From the NCBI RefSeq assembly GCF_003634705.1, contig NZ_RBWU01000004.1, forward strand, positions 682,001 to 746,000: 64,000 bases of DNA, in the 5' to 3' direction. The notes under the pieces are model-generated. The model saw nothing but the letters and a program-made list of their open reading frames with translations, was not told the DNA's origin and made no database searches. The translations under genes and the position numbers were made by a program. The stretch is from Actinomadura pelletieri DSM 43383. Its GTDB lineage: Bacteria; Actinomycetota; Actinomycetes; Streptosporangiales; Streptosporangiaceae. Of the stretch, positions 11,233-18,017 are shown piece by piece (within the stretch, counting starts at the first letter, position 1; every line of letters starts with the position of its first letter).

Positions 11233-11592
11233 CTTGATATCGACAGGAGCGGAGGGATGTGCCCGGTACCGCGGTTCGGGGGGTCGGAGCGTCCCCTCGG
11301 ACGTGTTCCGTCCGTTGATCGCCGCGAGCGCCGCACCTGTCGACGTAGGGACGTCGTACACGGTCTGCTGGATGGCGCAGCCGGGCAGAACCAGGCCGTC
11401 CTCAAAGGCACGAACGCCACAAGGCGTCGGTAGGACGAGGTGGGCGGTGGGAAACCGGCCTCCTGCTGGCGGTGCAGTGGCCGCTCGGCCAGAGCGAACG
11501 CGACCATCGCGTGGACCGACGGCCCACCTGGCTATGGGAGGCGCCCAAGCGGGCGGGCTCCGTTTCCTCGGAGGGCGGGTGGGTCGGGGGTG

Positions 11593-12063
11593 TCAGCCGG
11601 CTCGGCCGAAGTCTTCGGGGGAGATCGTGTCGAGGAACTCGCGGAACTTCTCGACCTCGTCCTCCTGCTCGTCGGGGATGGCCACGCCGGCCTCTTCGAG
11701 GACGTCCTCGCTGGCGAAGATGGTGGCGCCGGTGCGCAGGGCCAGGGCGATGGAGTCGGACGGGCGGGCGCTCACCTCGACGCCGTTGGAGAAGACGAGG
11801 TCGGCGAAGAAGATGCCCTCGCGCAGCGCGGTGATGTTGACGGTGCGGAGCTGGACGCCGAGGGCGTCCAGGACGTCGCGGAACAGGTCGTGGGTGAGGG
11901 GGCGGGCGGGCAGCACTCCCTGCTGGGCGAAGGCGATCGCGGTCGCCTCGACGGCCCCGATCCAGATGGGCAGGTAGCGGTCGCCCTCCGTCTCCTTCAA
12001 CAGGACGATGGGCTGATTGGAGGGCATCTCGACCCGGACGCCGACGACCTCCATCTGCTTCAC
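11593..12063 (-). CDS. Bifunctional nuclease (BNR) domain protein, DUF151
   Basis: The 156-residue protein is a single BNR/DUF151 domain with ACVRVEMP-type start, LPIWIGAVEATAIAFAQQG, PLTHDLFRDVLDALG, and SARPSDSIALALRTGA. The acidic C-terminal tail DEVEKFREFLDTISPEDF is typical of the actinobacterial form (Rv1829 in M. tuberculosis). Plant and archaeal relatives have DNase/RNase activity; the bacterial role is not established. The GTG at 12063 has AGGGAG 5 bases upstream and is preferred over ATG 12054. It lies between the two MerR genes, the same order as in mycobacteria. Confidence 0.9.
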   Translation of the reverse strand: MKQMEVVGVRVEMPSNQPIVLLKETEGDRYLPIWIGAVEATAIAFAQQGVLPARPLTHDLFRDVLDALGVQLRTVNITALREGIFFADLVFSNGVEVSARPSDSIALALRTGATIFASEDVLEEAGVAIPDEQEDEVEKFREFLDTISPEDFGRAG

Positions 12064-12205
12064 TGCGACTCCCTGCCGGTTCTCGCTGTCTCGATCACCA
12101 CGTGCAGCGGATCGATTCGTGACCGAACCCTGTAGCCAACGTACACCCCGGCCCGGACAGCTCGTGAGGCCGCGGGTCCGACAAAATCCTCCGCGGCGCA
12201 CATGA

Positions 12206-12913
12206 TCAGCGGTCGAGACTTTCGCGGAGGCCGGCGGAGACGAGCGCGGCGTGCAGTTTGACCGAGAGGGCGGCGATCTCGCGTGCGGTCGCGGCGGCCT
12301 GTTCGTGGGCGCCGCGGCTGCGGCGGCGCAGTTGCGGCGCGACCATCTGCTCGATGAGGCCCGCCTGGCGGTCGGCGGCGGCCTTGACGGCGCGCAGGTG
12401 CCGGACCTCGAAGCCGAACTCGCCGAGCGCGGCGGCGGCGCGCGCGATGTTCAGGGCGTCGCCCTCGTAGTGGGTGCCGGTCCGGCGGACGAGGCCGTAC
12501 TCCTCCAGGCGGGCGAGCAGGGCCTCGTCGATGCCCGCGCCGTCGAGGAGCTGGCGGCGGGTGAGCCGGACCGCCGTTGCGTCCGCCGTGGTGTCGGCGG
12601 CGACGAGGGTGCGGGGGCGGCGCCGGTCGGCGCCGAGCGGCGGAACGTTCTCACCACGATCGCGGGCCTCGAGGTGCTGCCTGATGACGCGCAGCGGCAG
12701 GTAGTGGTCGCGCTGCGCGGTCAGGACGAACCGGAGCCGCTCCACGTCGGCGTCGCTGAACTTGCGGTAGCCGGACGGACTGCGCTGCGGTTCGACGAGG
12801 CCCTCCGACTCCAGGAACCGGATCTTGGAGATGGTGATGTCGGGGAAGTCGGGCCTGAGCAGTCCGAGGACGTCCCCGATCGTCATCGGGGACCGGGCTG
12901 GCTGCGGGTTCAT
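12206..12913 (-). CDS. MerR-family regulator, FtsR-like (Rv1828 type)
   Basis: The 235-residue protein starts with a MerR winged helix: MTIGDVLGLLRPDFPDITIS, RFLESEGLVEPQRSPSGYRKFS and LRFVLTAQRDHYLPLRVIR. The C-terminal half (RRQLLDGAGIDEALLARLEEYGLV, then a long helix AAADRQAGLIEQMVAPQLRRR) matches the actinobacterial group containing Rv1828 and corynebacterial FtsR, an activator of ftsZ. The gene follows the FHA gene with a 20-base gap, so it is probably cotranscribed. It is likely to be a division regulator, inferred from homologues. Confidence 0.9.
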   Translation of the reverse strand: MNPQPARSPMTIGDVLGLLRPDFPDITISKIRFLESEGLVEPQRSPSGYRKFSDADVERLRFVLTAQRDHYLPLRVIRQHLEARDRGENVPPLGADRRRPRTLVAADTTADATAVRLTRRQLLDGAGIDEALLARLEEYGLVRRTGTHYEGDALNIARAAAALGEFGFEVRHLRAVKAAADRQAGLIEQMVAPQLRRRSRGAHEQAAATAREIAALSVKLHAALVSAGLRESLDR

Positions 12914-12933
12914 GGCCCTCCCATCGTCGCCCG

Positions 12934-13464
12934 TCAGGCGTGCGCCGGGTTGGTCAGGAACACCAGCCGGAACTTGCCGATCTGCACCTCGTCACCGCCT
13001 GACAGGCCGGCGTGGTCGATCCGTTGCCGGTTGACATAGGTGCCGTTGAGGCTGCCGACGTCACGGACGGAGAACGTGCCGCCCTGGCGGACGAACTCGG
13101 CGTGCCGCCGGGACACCGTGACGTCGTCGAGGAAGATGTGGCTCTCGGGGTGCCTGCCCGCGGACGTGCGGTCCTGGTCGAGCAGGAAACGGCTGCCGGC
13201 GTTCGGGCCCCGCTTGACCACGAGCAGCGCGGTTCCCGGGGGAAGCGCCTCCATGGCCATCTGGTCGGGACCGAGCGACGGCTCCTCGGCGCCCGCGTCG
13301 GTGTCCAGCGCCTCGAACCCGCCGATGGAGATCGTGGACGTGGACTCGCCGGGCGACTCCCGGGGGGGCAGCGCGCTCCGCATGAGCGGAGTGCCGCAGT
13401 TGGAGCAGAAGCGGGCATCGTCCGGGTTGGCGTGACCGCACTGCGTGCAGTAGACGCTCGGCAT
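12934..13464 (-). CDS. Zinc-ribbon FHA domain protein, GarA-like
   Basis: The 176-residue protein begins with a zinc ribbon (YCTQCG ... FCSNCG, residues 5-25). A Ser/Thr-rich linker follows (ESTSTISIGGFEAL), then a C-terminal FHA domain with AGRHPESHIFLDD, VSRRHAEF and GSLNGTYVN. FHA domains bind phosphothreonine. GarA/OdhI homologues switch between kinase-bound and 2-oxoglutarate-dehydrogenase-inhibiting states; the linker Thr residues could be phosphorylated here, but that is inference. ATG 13464 has GGAGG about 11 bases upstream. It has the same neighbours as garA (Rv1827), except that gcvH is missing. Confidence 0.88.
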   Translation of the reverse strand: MPSVYCTQCGHANPDDARFCSNCGTPLMRSALPPRESPGESTSTISIGGFEALDTDAGAEEPSLGPDQMAMEALPPGTALLVVKRGPNAGSRFLLDQDRTSAGRHPESHIFLDDVTVSRRHAEFVRQGGTFSVRDVGSLNGTYVNRQRIDHAGLSGGDEVQIGKFRLVFLTNPAHA

Positions 13465-13772
13465 CGATCGGCTCGGCCTCCTACCATCGGCGTGCCGCCC
13501 GTGCCCCGTCTCACAACGGGAGCCGCCGGCGCCACGCGCATCCTTCAAACCAACCCACGCCGGGGACCCGCCCCCGGACCACGGTCCAACTCACCGCCGT
13601 TCACGGGACGGTCGCCGCAACTTACGCGGGTATTACCCGAGGGGTCAACCTGAACGGTGAGCCGCCCGGACCAAACTACCTTCGTCGATGATCGCAGGTC
13701 TACGCCGCCGCGCGGACGCCCTGATCGCGACGCCCGAGCCCGGCGTCCGGCTCATCGCCTTCTCCGTACCCC
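13465..13772. other. Intergenic region upstream of the FHA gene
   Basis: About 308 bases without a gene, where relatives such as M. tuberculosis carry gcvH. An imperfect inverted repeat, CTCACCGccGTTCA (13591-13604) with TGAACGGTGAG (13651-13661), lies in the probable promoter of the FHA-MerR unit. A hairpin with 8-base arms CGGACGCC (13713-13720) and GGCGTCCG (13742-13749) sits 24 bases after the DUF881 stop and may terminate that transcript. Confidence 0.45.
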
Positions 13773-14468
13773 CTATGACGACCGTATCGCGTCGACGGCG
13801 ACTTTCGCGCGTGAGGCGATCGAGACGGTCGCGCCGGCGCCCCGCAACGTCCTGACCACGCCGCCCGGAATGTTCAGGGCCGTCGTCATCGTGTGCGCGT
13901 CGCCGATGGCGCGGAACCGGTACGGGGGAACGAGCGGTCGCCCATCGACCTGGACCCCGTTCCGGTCGTCCAGAAAGTAGGTGTCGACACCGACCCGGAC
14001 GTCGTTGACCTGAATGACCTCGGCTCCGGCGTCGCGGAGCTCCTGCAGGACGTCGAGGAGGCCGAAGGCCGTGACACCACCGCGCGGATCGTAGATCATC
14101 ATCTCGATGCCGGGACCCTCGGCCGGCAGGCTGCCCGCCAGCAGACCGTAGGCGGTCGCTCGTTCACGCGCCTCCTCCAGGGCGGTTCGTCCCTGGGCGT
14201 CCTGTTCCAGGCGGGCCTTGGTCTCTTCGAGTTCGCGGAGGTCGCCGCGCAGCCGCTCGGACCGCTGGCCCAGATCGGACAGGACGACGACGAGTTCGTC
14301 CTGGCGCGCGGTGGCGAAGGCGGTGTCGCGCTCGTTCGAGCGGATCTGCGCGACGACCGCGAAGCCGAGCACAAGGCACAGCAGCCCCCCGGCGAGCTGG
14401 CCGACGCTGACCCGCGGACGCAGCAGCGGCAGAAGTCCGCGCAGGCCGGTGGGCCGTTCGCCGGTCAT
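13773..14468 (-). CDS. DUF881 family membrane protein (second copy)
   Basis: The 231-residue protein has one N-terminal membrane helix (QLAGGLLCLVLGFAVVAQI), then a coiled coil (residues about 55-100) and the extracytoplasmic DUF881 domain, with GPGIEMMIYD, VNDVRVGVDTYFLD and ALNIPGG. It corresponds to Rv1825 in mycobacteria; DUF881 proteins are linked by genomic context and one Bacillus relative (YlxW/YlxX) to the divisome. The start ATG overlaps the Sbp stop by 4 bases (ATGA), so the two are translationally coupled. Confidence 0.88.
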   Translation of the reverse strand: MTGERPTGLRGLLPLLRPRVSVGQLAGGLLCLVLGFAVVAQIRSNERDTAFATARQDELVVVLSDLGQRSERLRGDLRELEETKARLEQDAQGRTALEEARERATAYGLLAGSLPAEGPGIEMMIYDPRGGVTAFGLLDVLQELRDAGAEVIQVNDVRVGVDTYFLDDRNGVQVDGRPLVPPYRFRAIGDAHTMTTALNIPGGVVRTLRGAGATVSIASRAKVAVDAIRSS

Positions 14469-14797
14469 GCGCCGAACAGCTTCCGCCGGATGCCCGCCGC
14501 GTTGGAGAAGATCCGGATGCCGAGGACGACCACGACGCCGGTGGACAGCTGCGAGCCGACGCCGAGCTTGTCGCCGAGGAACACGATCAGCGCGGCGATG
14601 ACGGTGTTGCTGACGAACGACACCACGAACACCTTCTCGTCGAAGATCCCCTCCAGGCGGGCCCGGATGCCGCCGAACATGGCGTCGAGGGCCGCGACGA
14701 TCGCGATCGGCAGGTAGGGCTCCAGCCAGAGCGGCACGTCCGGCTGGACCAACAGGCCCAGCGCCACGCCGATCACCAGTCCGATCAGCGCGATCAC
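14465..14797 (-). CDS. sbp: Small basic protein Sbp, DUF1290
   Basis: The 110-residue membrane protein has three hydrophobic segments: LIGLVIGVALGLLV, YLPIAIVAALDAMFGGIRA and FVSNTVIAALIVFLG. The motif AALDAMFGGIRA is the family signature. It corresponds to Sbp of Bacillus (encoded near ftsA/ftsZ) and Rv1824; the molecular function is unknown. It lies between two DUF881 genes, 7 bases after the first and overlapping the second by 4 bases, so the three are likely to be one operon and possibly one membrane complex. Confidence 0.9.
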   Translation of the reverse strand: MIALIGLVIGVALGLLVQPDVPLWLEPYLPIAIVAALDAMFGGIRARLEGIFDEKVFVVSFVSNTVIAALIVFLGDKLGVGSQLSTGVVVVLGIRIFSNAAGIRRKLFGA

Positions 14798-14804
14798 CGT
14801 TGGG

Positions 14805-15677
14805 TCACCCTCCCTCGCGTGGGGCCGCGTACCGCGGCCGGACGCCGCCCGCCGCGGGCAGTTCCACCGCGGACGCGCGGCGCGTGTCGTACCTGATCCG
14901 GTAACGCTCGTTCAGGTTCCGCAGCCGTCGGTCGGCGGCCGAGCCGGAGAACGCGGCGCGCAGCCGGCCGGGGTCCCCGACCGCCGTCACCTCGTAGGGG
15001 CGGCCGAGCGGCCGGTAGTCGACCAGGACGGCCTCCCCGGCGGCGCGGATCGCCGTCGTCGGCGTGAGCCGCTGCCCGTTGATCCCGATCGCCTCGGCGC
15101 CCGCCGCCCAGAGTCCGTTCACCAGGACCTGGAGGTCCTGATCATAGACCCGTCCGCCGCCGGCGGCGCGTCCGGCGGATTCGTCGCGCGGCGCGTCGTC
15201 GAGGGTGACGACCAGGCCTTTCCCTGCGGCGGGCGTGGCCGCCGCGGCGGCGGCCACGGCGGCGAGCCACCGGCGCAGTTCGCGGCCCGCGTCACTGTCG
15301 GCGAGGGCGGCGGCGCGGCGCCGCTCGTTCTCGGCGCGCAGCCGGTTCAGGCGGTGCTGGAGGGCGTCGGTCTCGGCGGTGCGGGCGTGGATCTCGCGGA
15401 CGAGTCCGGCGCGCCGCTCGGCCGCCACGGACCGGTCGCGCCGCACCTCGGCCCCGGCGACCGCGATCAGCGTGCCGGCCAGGACGAGGACGAGCAGGAC
15501 GCCGCCGCCCCGCAGCCGTGTCCGGGCCCGTGCAGGGGCGGCGTCGCCGGACCTGCGGGCCGCGGCCTCGGCGTAGCCGTGGTCGAGGACGTCGCCGCTG
15601 AACAGGTCGGCGAGAAGGGACATGGACGCGTCGGGGCGCCGCCACCCGTGCCGGTCGTCGTCCCGGTGTGCGCTCAC
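14805..15677 (-). CDS. DUF881 family membrane protein (first copy)
   Basis: The 290-residue protein begins with a cytosolic stretch (MSLLADLFSGDVLDHGYAEAA), has a single membrane helix (GGVLLVLVLAGTLIAVAGAEV, about residues 58-78), a coiled coil and an extracytoplasmic DUF881 domain with VLVNGLWAAGAEAIGINGQRL and AVGDPGRLRAAF. It corresponds to Rv1823. The GTG at 15677 lies 38 bases after the histidine kinase stop on the same strand, so it may be read from the same transcript. Confidence 0.87.
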   Translation of the reverse strand: MSAHRDDDRHGWRRPDASMSLLADLFSGDVLDHGYAEAAARRSGDAAPARARTRLRGGGVLLVLVLAGTLIAVAGAEVRRDRSVAAERRAGLVREIHARTAETDALQHRLNRLRAENERRRAAALADSDAGRELRRWLAAVAAAAAATPAAGKGLVVTLDDAPRDESAGRAAGGGRVYDQDLQVLVNGLWAAGAEAIGINGQRLTPTTAIRAAGEAVLVDYRPLGRPYEVTAVGDPGRLRAAFSGSAADRRLRNLNERYRIRYDTRRASAVELPAAGGVRPRYAAPREGG

Positions 15678-15715
15678 CGGCCCATCATGGCCCGCCCGGG
15701 GTGCGAAGGCCGGGA

Positions 15716-17182
15716 TCAGCGCGGCAGGGTGATCGCGAACACGGTGCCGCCACCGGGGGCGTCGGCGACGGAGGCACGGCCGCCGTGGGCCTCGGCGACG
15801 GCGGCGACGATCGACAGTCCGAGTCCGGACCCGCCGCGGTCGCGGGACCGGGACGGGTCGGCCCGGTAGAAGCGTTCGAAGACCCGCGCGCGGTCGGCGG
15901 GCGGAATTCCCGGGCCCTCGTCGGCGACCTCCAGGACCGCGTCTTCGGCGCGCCCGGACACCCGGACGGTCGCGGCCGTGCCCGGGGGCGTGTGGCGGCG
16001 GACGTTCGCCAGCAGGTTGTCCAGGACCTGCCGGAGCCGGGCGGCGTCACCGGTGACGACGACGGGGGCGTCCGCGTCCAAGGTGAGCGGGCGGTCCGGG
16101 TCGACGACGGTGGCGTCGGCGACCGCGTCGGCGGCGAGCGCGGCCAGGTCGACGGGCTCGCGTTCCAGCGGGCGGCCCTGGTCGAGGCGGGCGAGCAGCA
16201 GCAGCTCGTCGACGAGGCGGCTCATCCGCTCGGCCTCGGACTCGATGCGGCTCATCGCCTTGGCGAGGTCCTCCGGACGGTCCGCGGCGCCGCGGCGGAA
16301 CAGTTCGGCGTATCCGCGGACGGTCGCGACGGGGGTGCGCAGCTCGTGGGAGGCGTCCGCGACGAAGCGGCGCAGCCGGTCCTCGGAGGCCTCCCGTTCC
16401 CGGAACGCCGCCTCGATCTGCGCGAGCATCCCGTTCAGCGCCTCGGCGAGCCGGCCCACCTCCGTGTTCGGGCCGGGCACGGCGAGGCGGCGGGACAGCT
16501 CGCCGTCCCCGATCCGCGCGGCGGTCGAGGCGATCTCCTCCAGCGGGCGGGTGGCCCAGCGGACGGCCCGCCACACCAGCAGCCCGACCCCGGCGAGCAC
16601 CACGACCGTGACGATGGTCTGGGTGCCGAGGGTGCGGCCGAAGAACTCGTCCTGCTCGGTGGTGCGCATGGCGGTGACGAGGTAGTGCCGTCCGCCGGGG
16701 ACCCACGCGGTGCGGACGAGCCAGTCGGGGCCCTCGTGCCCGAACGGGCCCTCGTCCGCCTCCTCGCCGGGGCGGGGACGGGCGTCGGTGCGGACGAACC
16801 GTTCCCCGTCGGGGTTGTCGTCGTGCGCCCGGTCCGGGCGCAGATCGTCCGGCAGCGGTGGCGCGTCGCCGAACGAGACCGTGTCCACGGTCGCGCCGTC
16901 GGCCCGGCGGACCTGCATGAACATCGGCAGTCCTCCGCCGTCGCCGGCGGCGCGCCACAACCGGTCCAGTTCCGAGGTGGCGGCGGGGAGCCGCGACCAC
17001 GCGCCGCCGGGCCCGCCCTCGGCGAACAGCGCCGCCGCCTCGCGTCCGACCGCGGTCATCCGGCGGTGCTCGCTGTCGTTCTTCCAGTCGTTCAGCGCGG
17101 CGAAGCTCGACGCGCCCGCGATCAGCAGGCCGAGCGCGAGCAGGCCGAGCTGGGTCAGCAGGATGCGCCTGCGCAGCGACAT
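15716..17182 (-). CDS. Sensor histidine kinase (HAMP-HisKA-HATPase)
   Basis: The 488-residue classical sensor has TM1 at about residues 8-28, a large extracytoplasmic sensing region (about 155 residues, Asp/Pro-rich) and TM2 near 187-207 (TIVTVVVLAGVGLLVWRAV). A HAMP linker, the phospho-acceptor motif DASHELRTPVATVRGYAEL and an ATPase domain with N-box NLLANVRRHTP, DEGPGIP and GSGLGLSIV follow. Its start overlaps the stop of the response regulator by one base (TGATG), so the two form a cotranscribed pair. The signal is unknown. The divergent MMPL gene is its most likely target. Confidence 0.93.
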   Translation of the reverse strand: MSLRRRILLTQLGLLALGLLIAGASSFAALNDWKNDSEHRRMTAVGREAAALFAEGGPGGAWSRLPAATSELDRLWRAAGDGGGLPMFMQVRRADGATVDTVSFGDAPPLPDDLRPDRAHDDNPDGERFVRTDARPRPGEEADEGPFGHEGPDWLVRTAWVPGGRHYLVTAMRTTEQDEFFGRTLGTQTIVTVVVLAGVGLLVWRAVRWATRPLEEIASTAARIGDGELSRRLAVPGPNTEVGRLAEALNGMLAQIEAAFREREASEDRLRRFVADASHELRTPVATVRGYAELFRRGAADRPEDLAKAMSRIESEAERMSRLVDELLLLARLDQGRPLEREPVDLAALAADAVADATVVDPDRPLTLDADAPVVVTGDAARLRQVLDNLLANVRRHTPPGTAATVRVSGRAEDAVLEVADEGPGIPPADRARVFERFYRADPSRSRDRGGSGLGLSIVAAVAEAHGGRASVADAPGGGTVFAITLPR

Positions 17183-17874
17183 CAGCCCTCCCGGGGCATG
17201 CGGAGGATGTACCCGACGCGCGGCACGGTGTGGATGAGCCGGGGGTCGCGGTCGTCGAGCTTACGGCGCAGGTAACTGACGTAGGTCTGGACGACGCCGT
17301 CGCCGCCGCCGAAGTCGTACTGCCACACGTGGTCGAGGATCTGCCGTTTCGTCAGCACGCGGCCCGCGTTGAGGAGCAGGTAGCGCAGCAGTTTGAACTC
17401 GGTGGGGGTGAGGTCGACCAGGAGGCCGCCGCGCCGCACCTCGTAGGTGTCCTCGTCGATCTCCAGGTCGGCGAACGACAGCCGGGCCCGCTCCCGCGTC
17501 CCGGGCCGGGTGCGGCGCAGCACGGCGCGGATCCGCGCGATCAGCTCCTCCAGGCTGAACGGCTTGGTCACATAGTCGTCGCCGCCGACCGTCAGGCCCT
17601 TGATCTTGTCCTCGGTGGCGTCGCGGGCGGTGAGGAACACCACGGGGGCCTCGCAGCCGTCGCGGCGCAGCCGGGCGCAGGCGTCCAGGCCTGAGCCGTC
17701 CGGCAGCATCACGTCCAGGACGATCAGGTCCGGGCCGAACCGGGCGACGCTCGCCAGCGCCTCGGCGCCGGACCCGGCCACGGCCGTCTCGAAACCCTCG
17801 TAGCGCAGCGCGGTCGCGACGAGGTCGGCGAGGTACGCCTCGTCGTCCACGACAAGGATCTTGGTGGGCGTCAC
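17182..17874 (-). CDS. OmpR/PhoB-family response regulator
   Basis: The protein of about 230 residues has a receiver domain with the acidic pair VVDDE, phospho-accepting Asp in LIVLDVMLPDGSGLD, Thr in FLTARDA and Lys in DYVTKPFSLEEL. A C-terminal winged helix (LTPTEFKLLRYLLLNAGRVLTKRQIL) follows. It should bind DNA as a dimer at direct repeats. The start is uncertain: GTG 17874 gives VTPTKILVVDDE but the nearest GGAGG is over 20 bases away, so it may be leaderless. TGTGAA repeats and a perfect palindrome upstream are candidates for its own binding sites. Confidence 0.92.
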   Translation of the reverse strand: MTPTKILVVDDEAYLADLVATALRYEGFETAVAGSGAEALASVARFGPDLIVLDVMLPDGSGLDACARLRRDGCEAPVVFLTARDATEDKIKGLTVGGDDYVTKPFSLEELIARIRAVLRRTRPGTRERARLSFADLEIDEDTYEVRRGGLLVDLTPTEFKLLRYLLLNAGRVLTKRQILDHVWQYDFGGGDGVVQTYVSYLRRKLDDRDPRLIHTVPRVGYILRMPREG

Positions 17875-17918
17875 GGTGCAAGTCTGTCCGGTGAGCCCTC
17901 CTTCGCGCACTGCGGGAA

Positions 17919-17983
17919 CCCTGTGAATGACCTTGGAGTTCCCTGTGAACGCGGATTCCCAGGGAACTCCAAGACCGTTCACA
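17919..17983. promoter_or_regulatory. Divergent operator: perfect 12-bp inverted repeat plus TGTGAA repeats
   Basis: CTTGGAGTTCCC (17932-17943) is perfectly repeated in inverted orientation as GGGAACTCCAAG (17962-17973) with an 18-base spacer. CCCTGTGAA occurs directly at 17919 and 17941, 22 bases apart (two helical turns), as expected for an OmpR-type regulator. TGTGAACG (17944-17951) is also repeated inverted as CGTTCACA (17976-17983). The region lies between the response regulator and the MMPL gene. Confidence 0.75.
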
Positions 17984-18017
17984 CGGCGCCGGAAGGGCGG
18001 GCCGCTGCCATGGGCGC

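Larger units (their letters stand above)
10730..11592. other. Long intergenic region without a supported gene
   Basis: Over 860 bases separate the MerR gene from the BNR nuclease. Base composition is more even than in neighbouring genes, with many short inverted repeats. Open frames exist on both strands, but their composition (Arg/Pro/Ser-rich, no domain) looks like chance translation. The part at 11033-11232 holds two nested stem-loop structures, listed separately. The promoter of the MerR gene must lie near 10740-10850. Confidence 0.5.

Noticed and set aside
10862-11977. Plus-strand open frame across the intergenic gap and antisense to the BNR gene
   Set aside because: Composition is Arg/Ser/Pro-rich without a domain, and its second half is antisense to a well-conserved nuclease.
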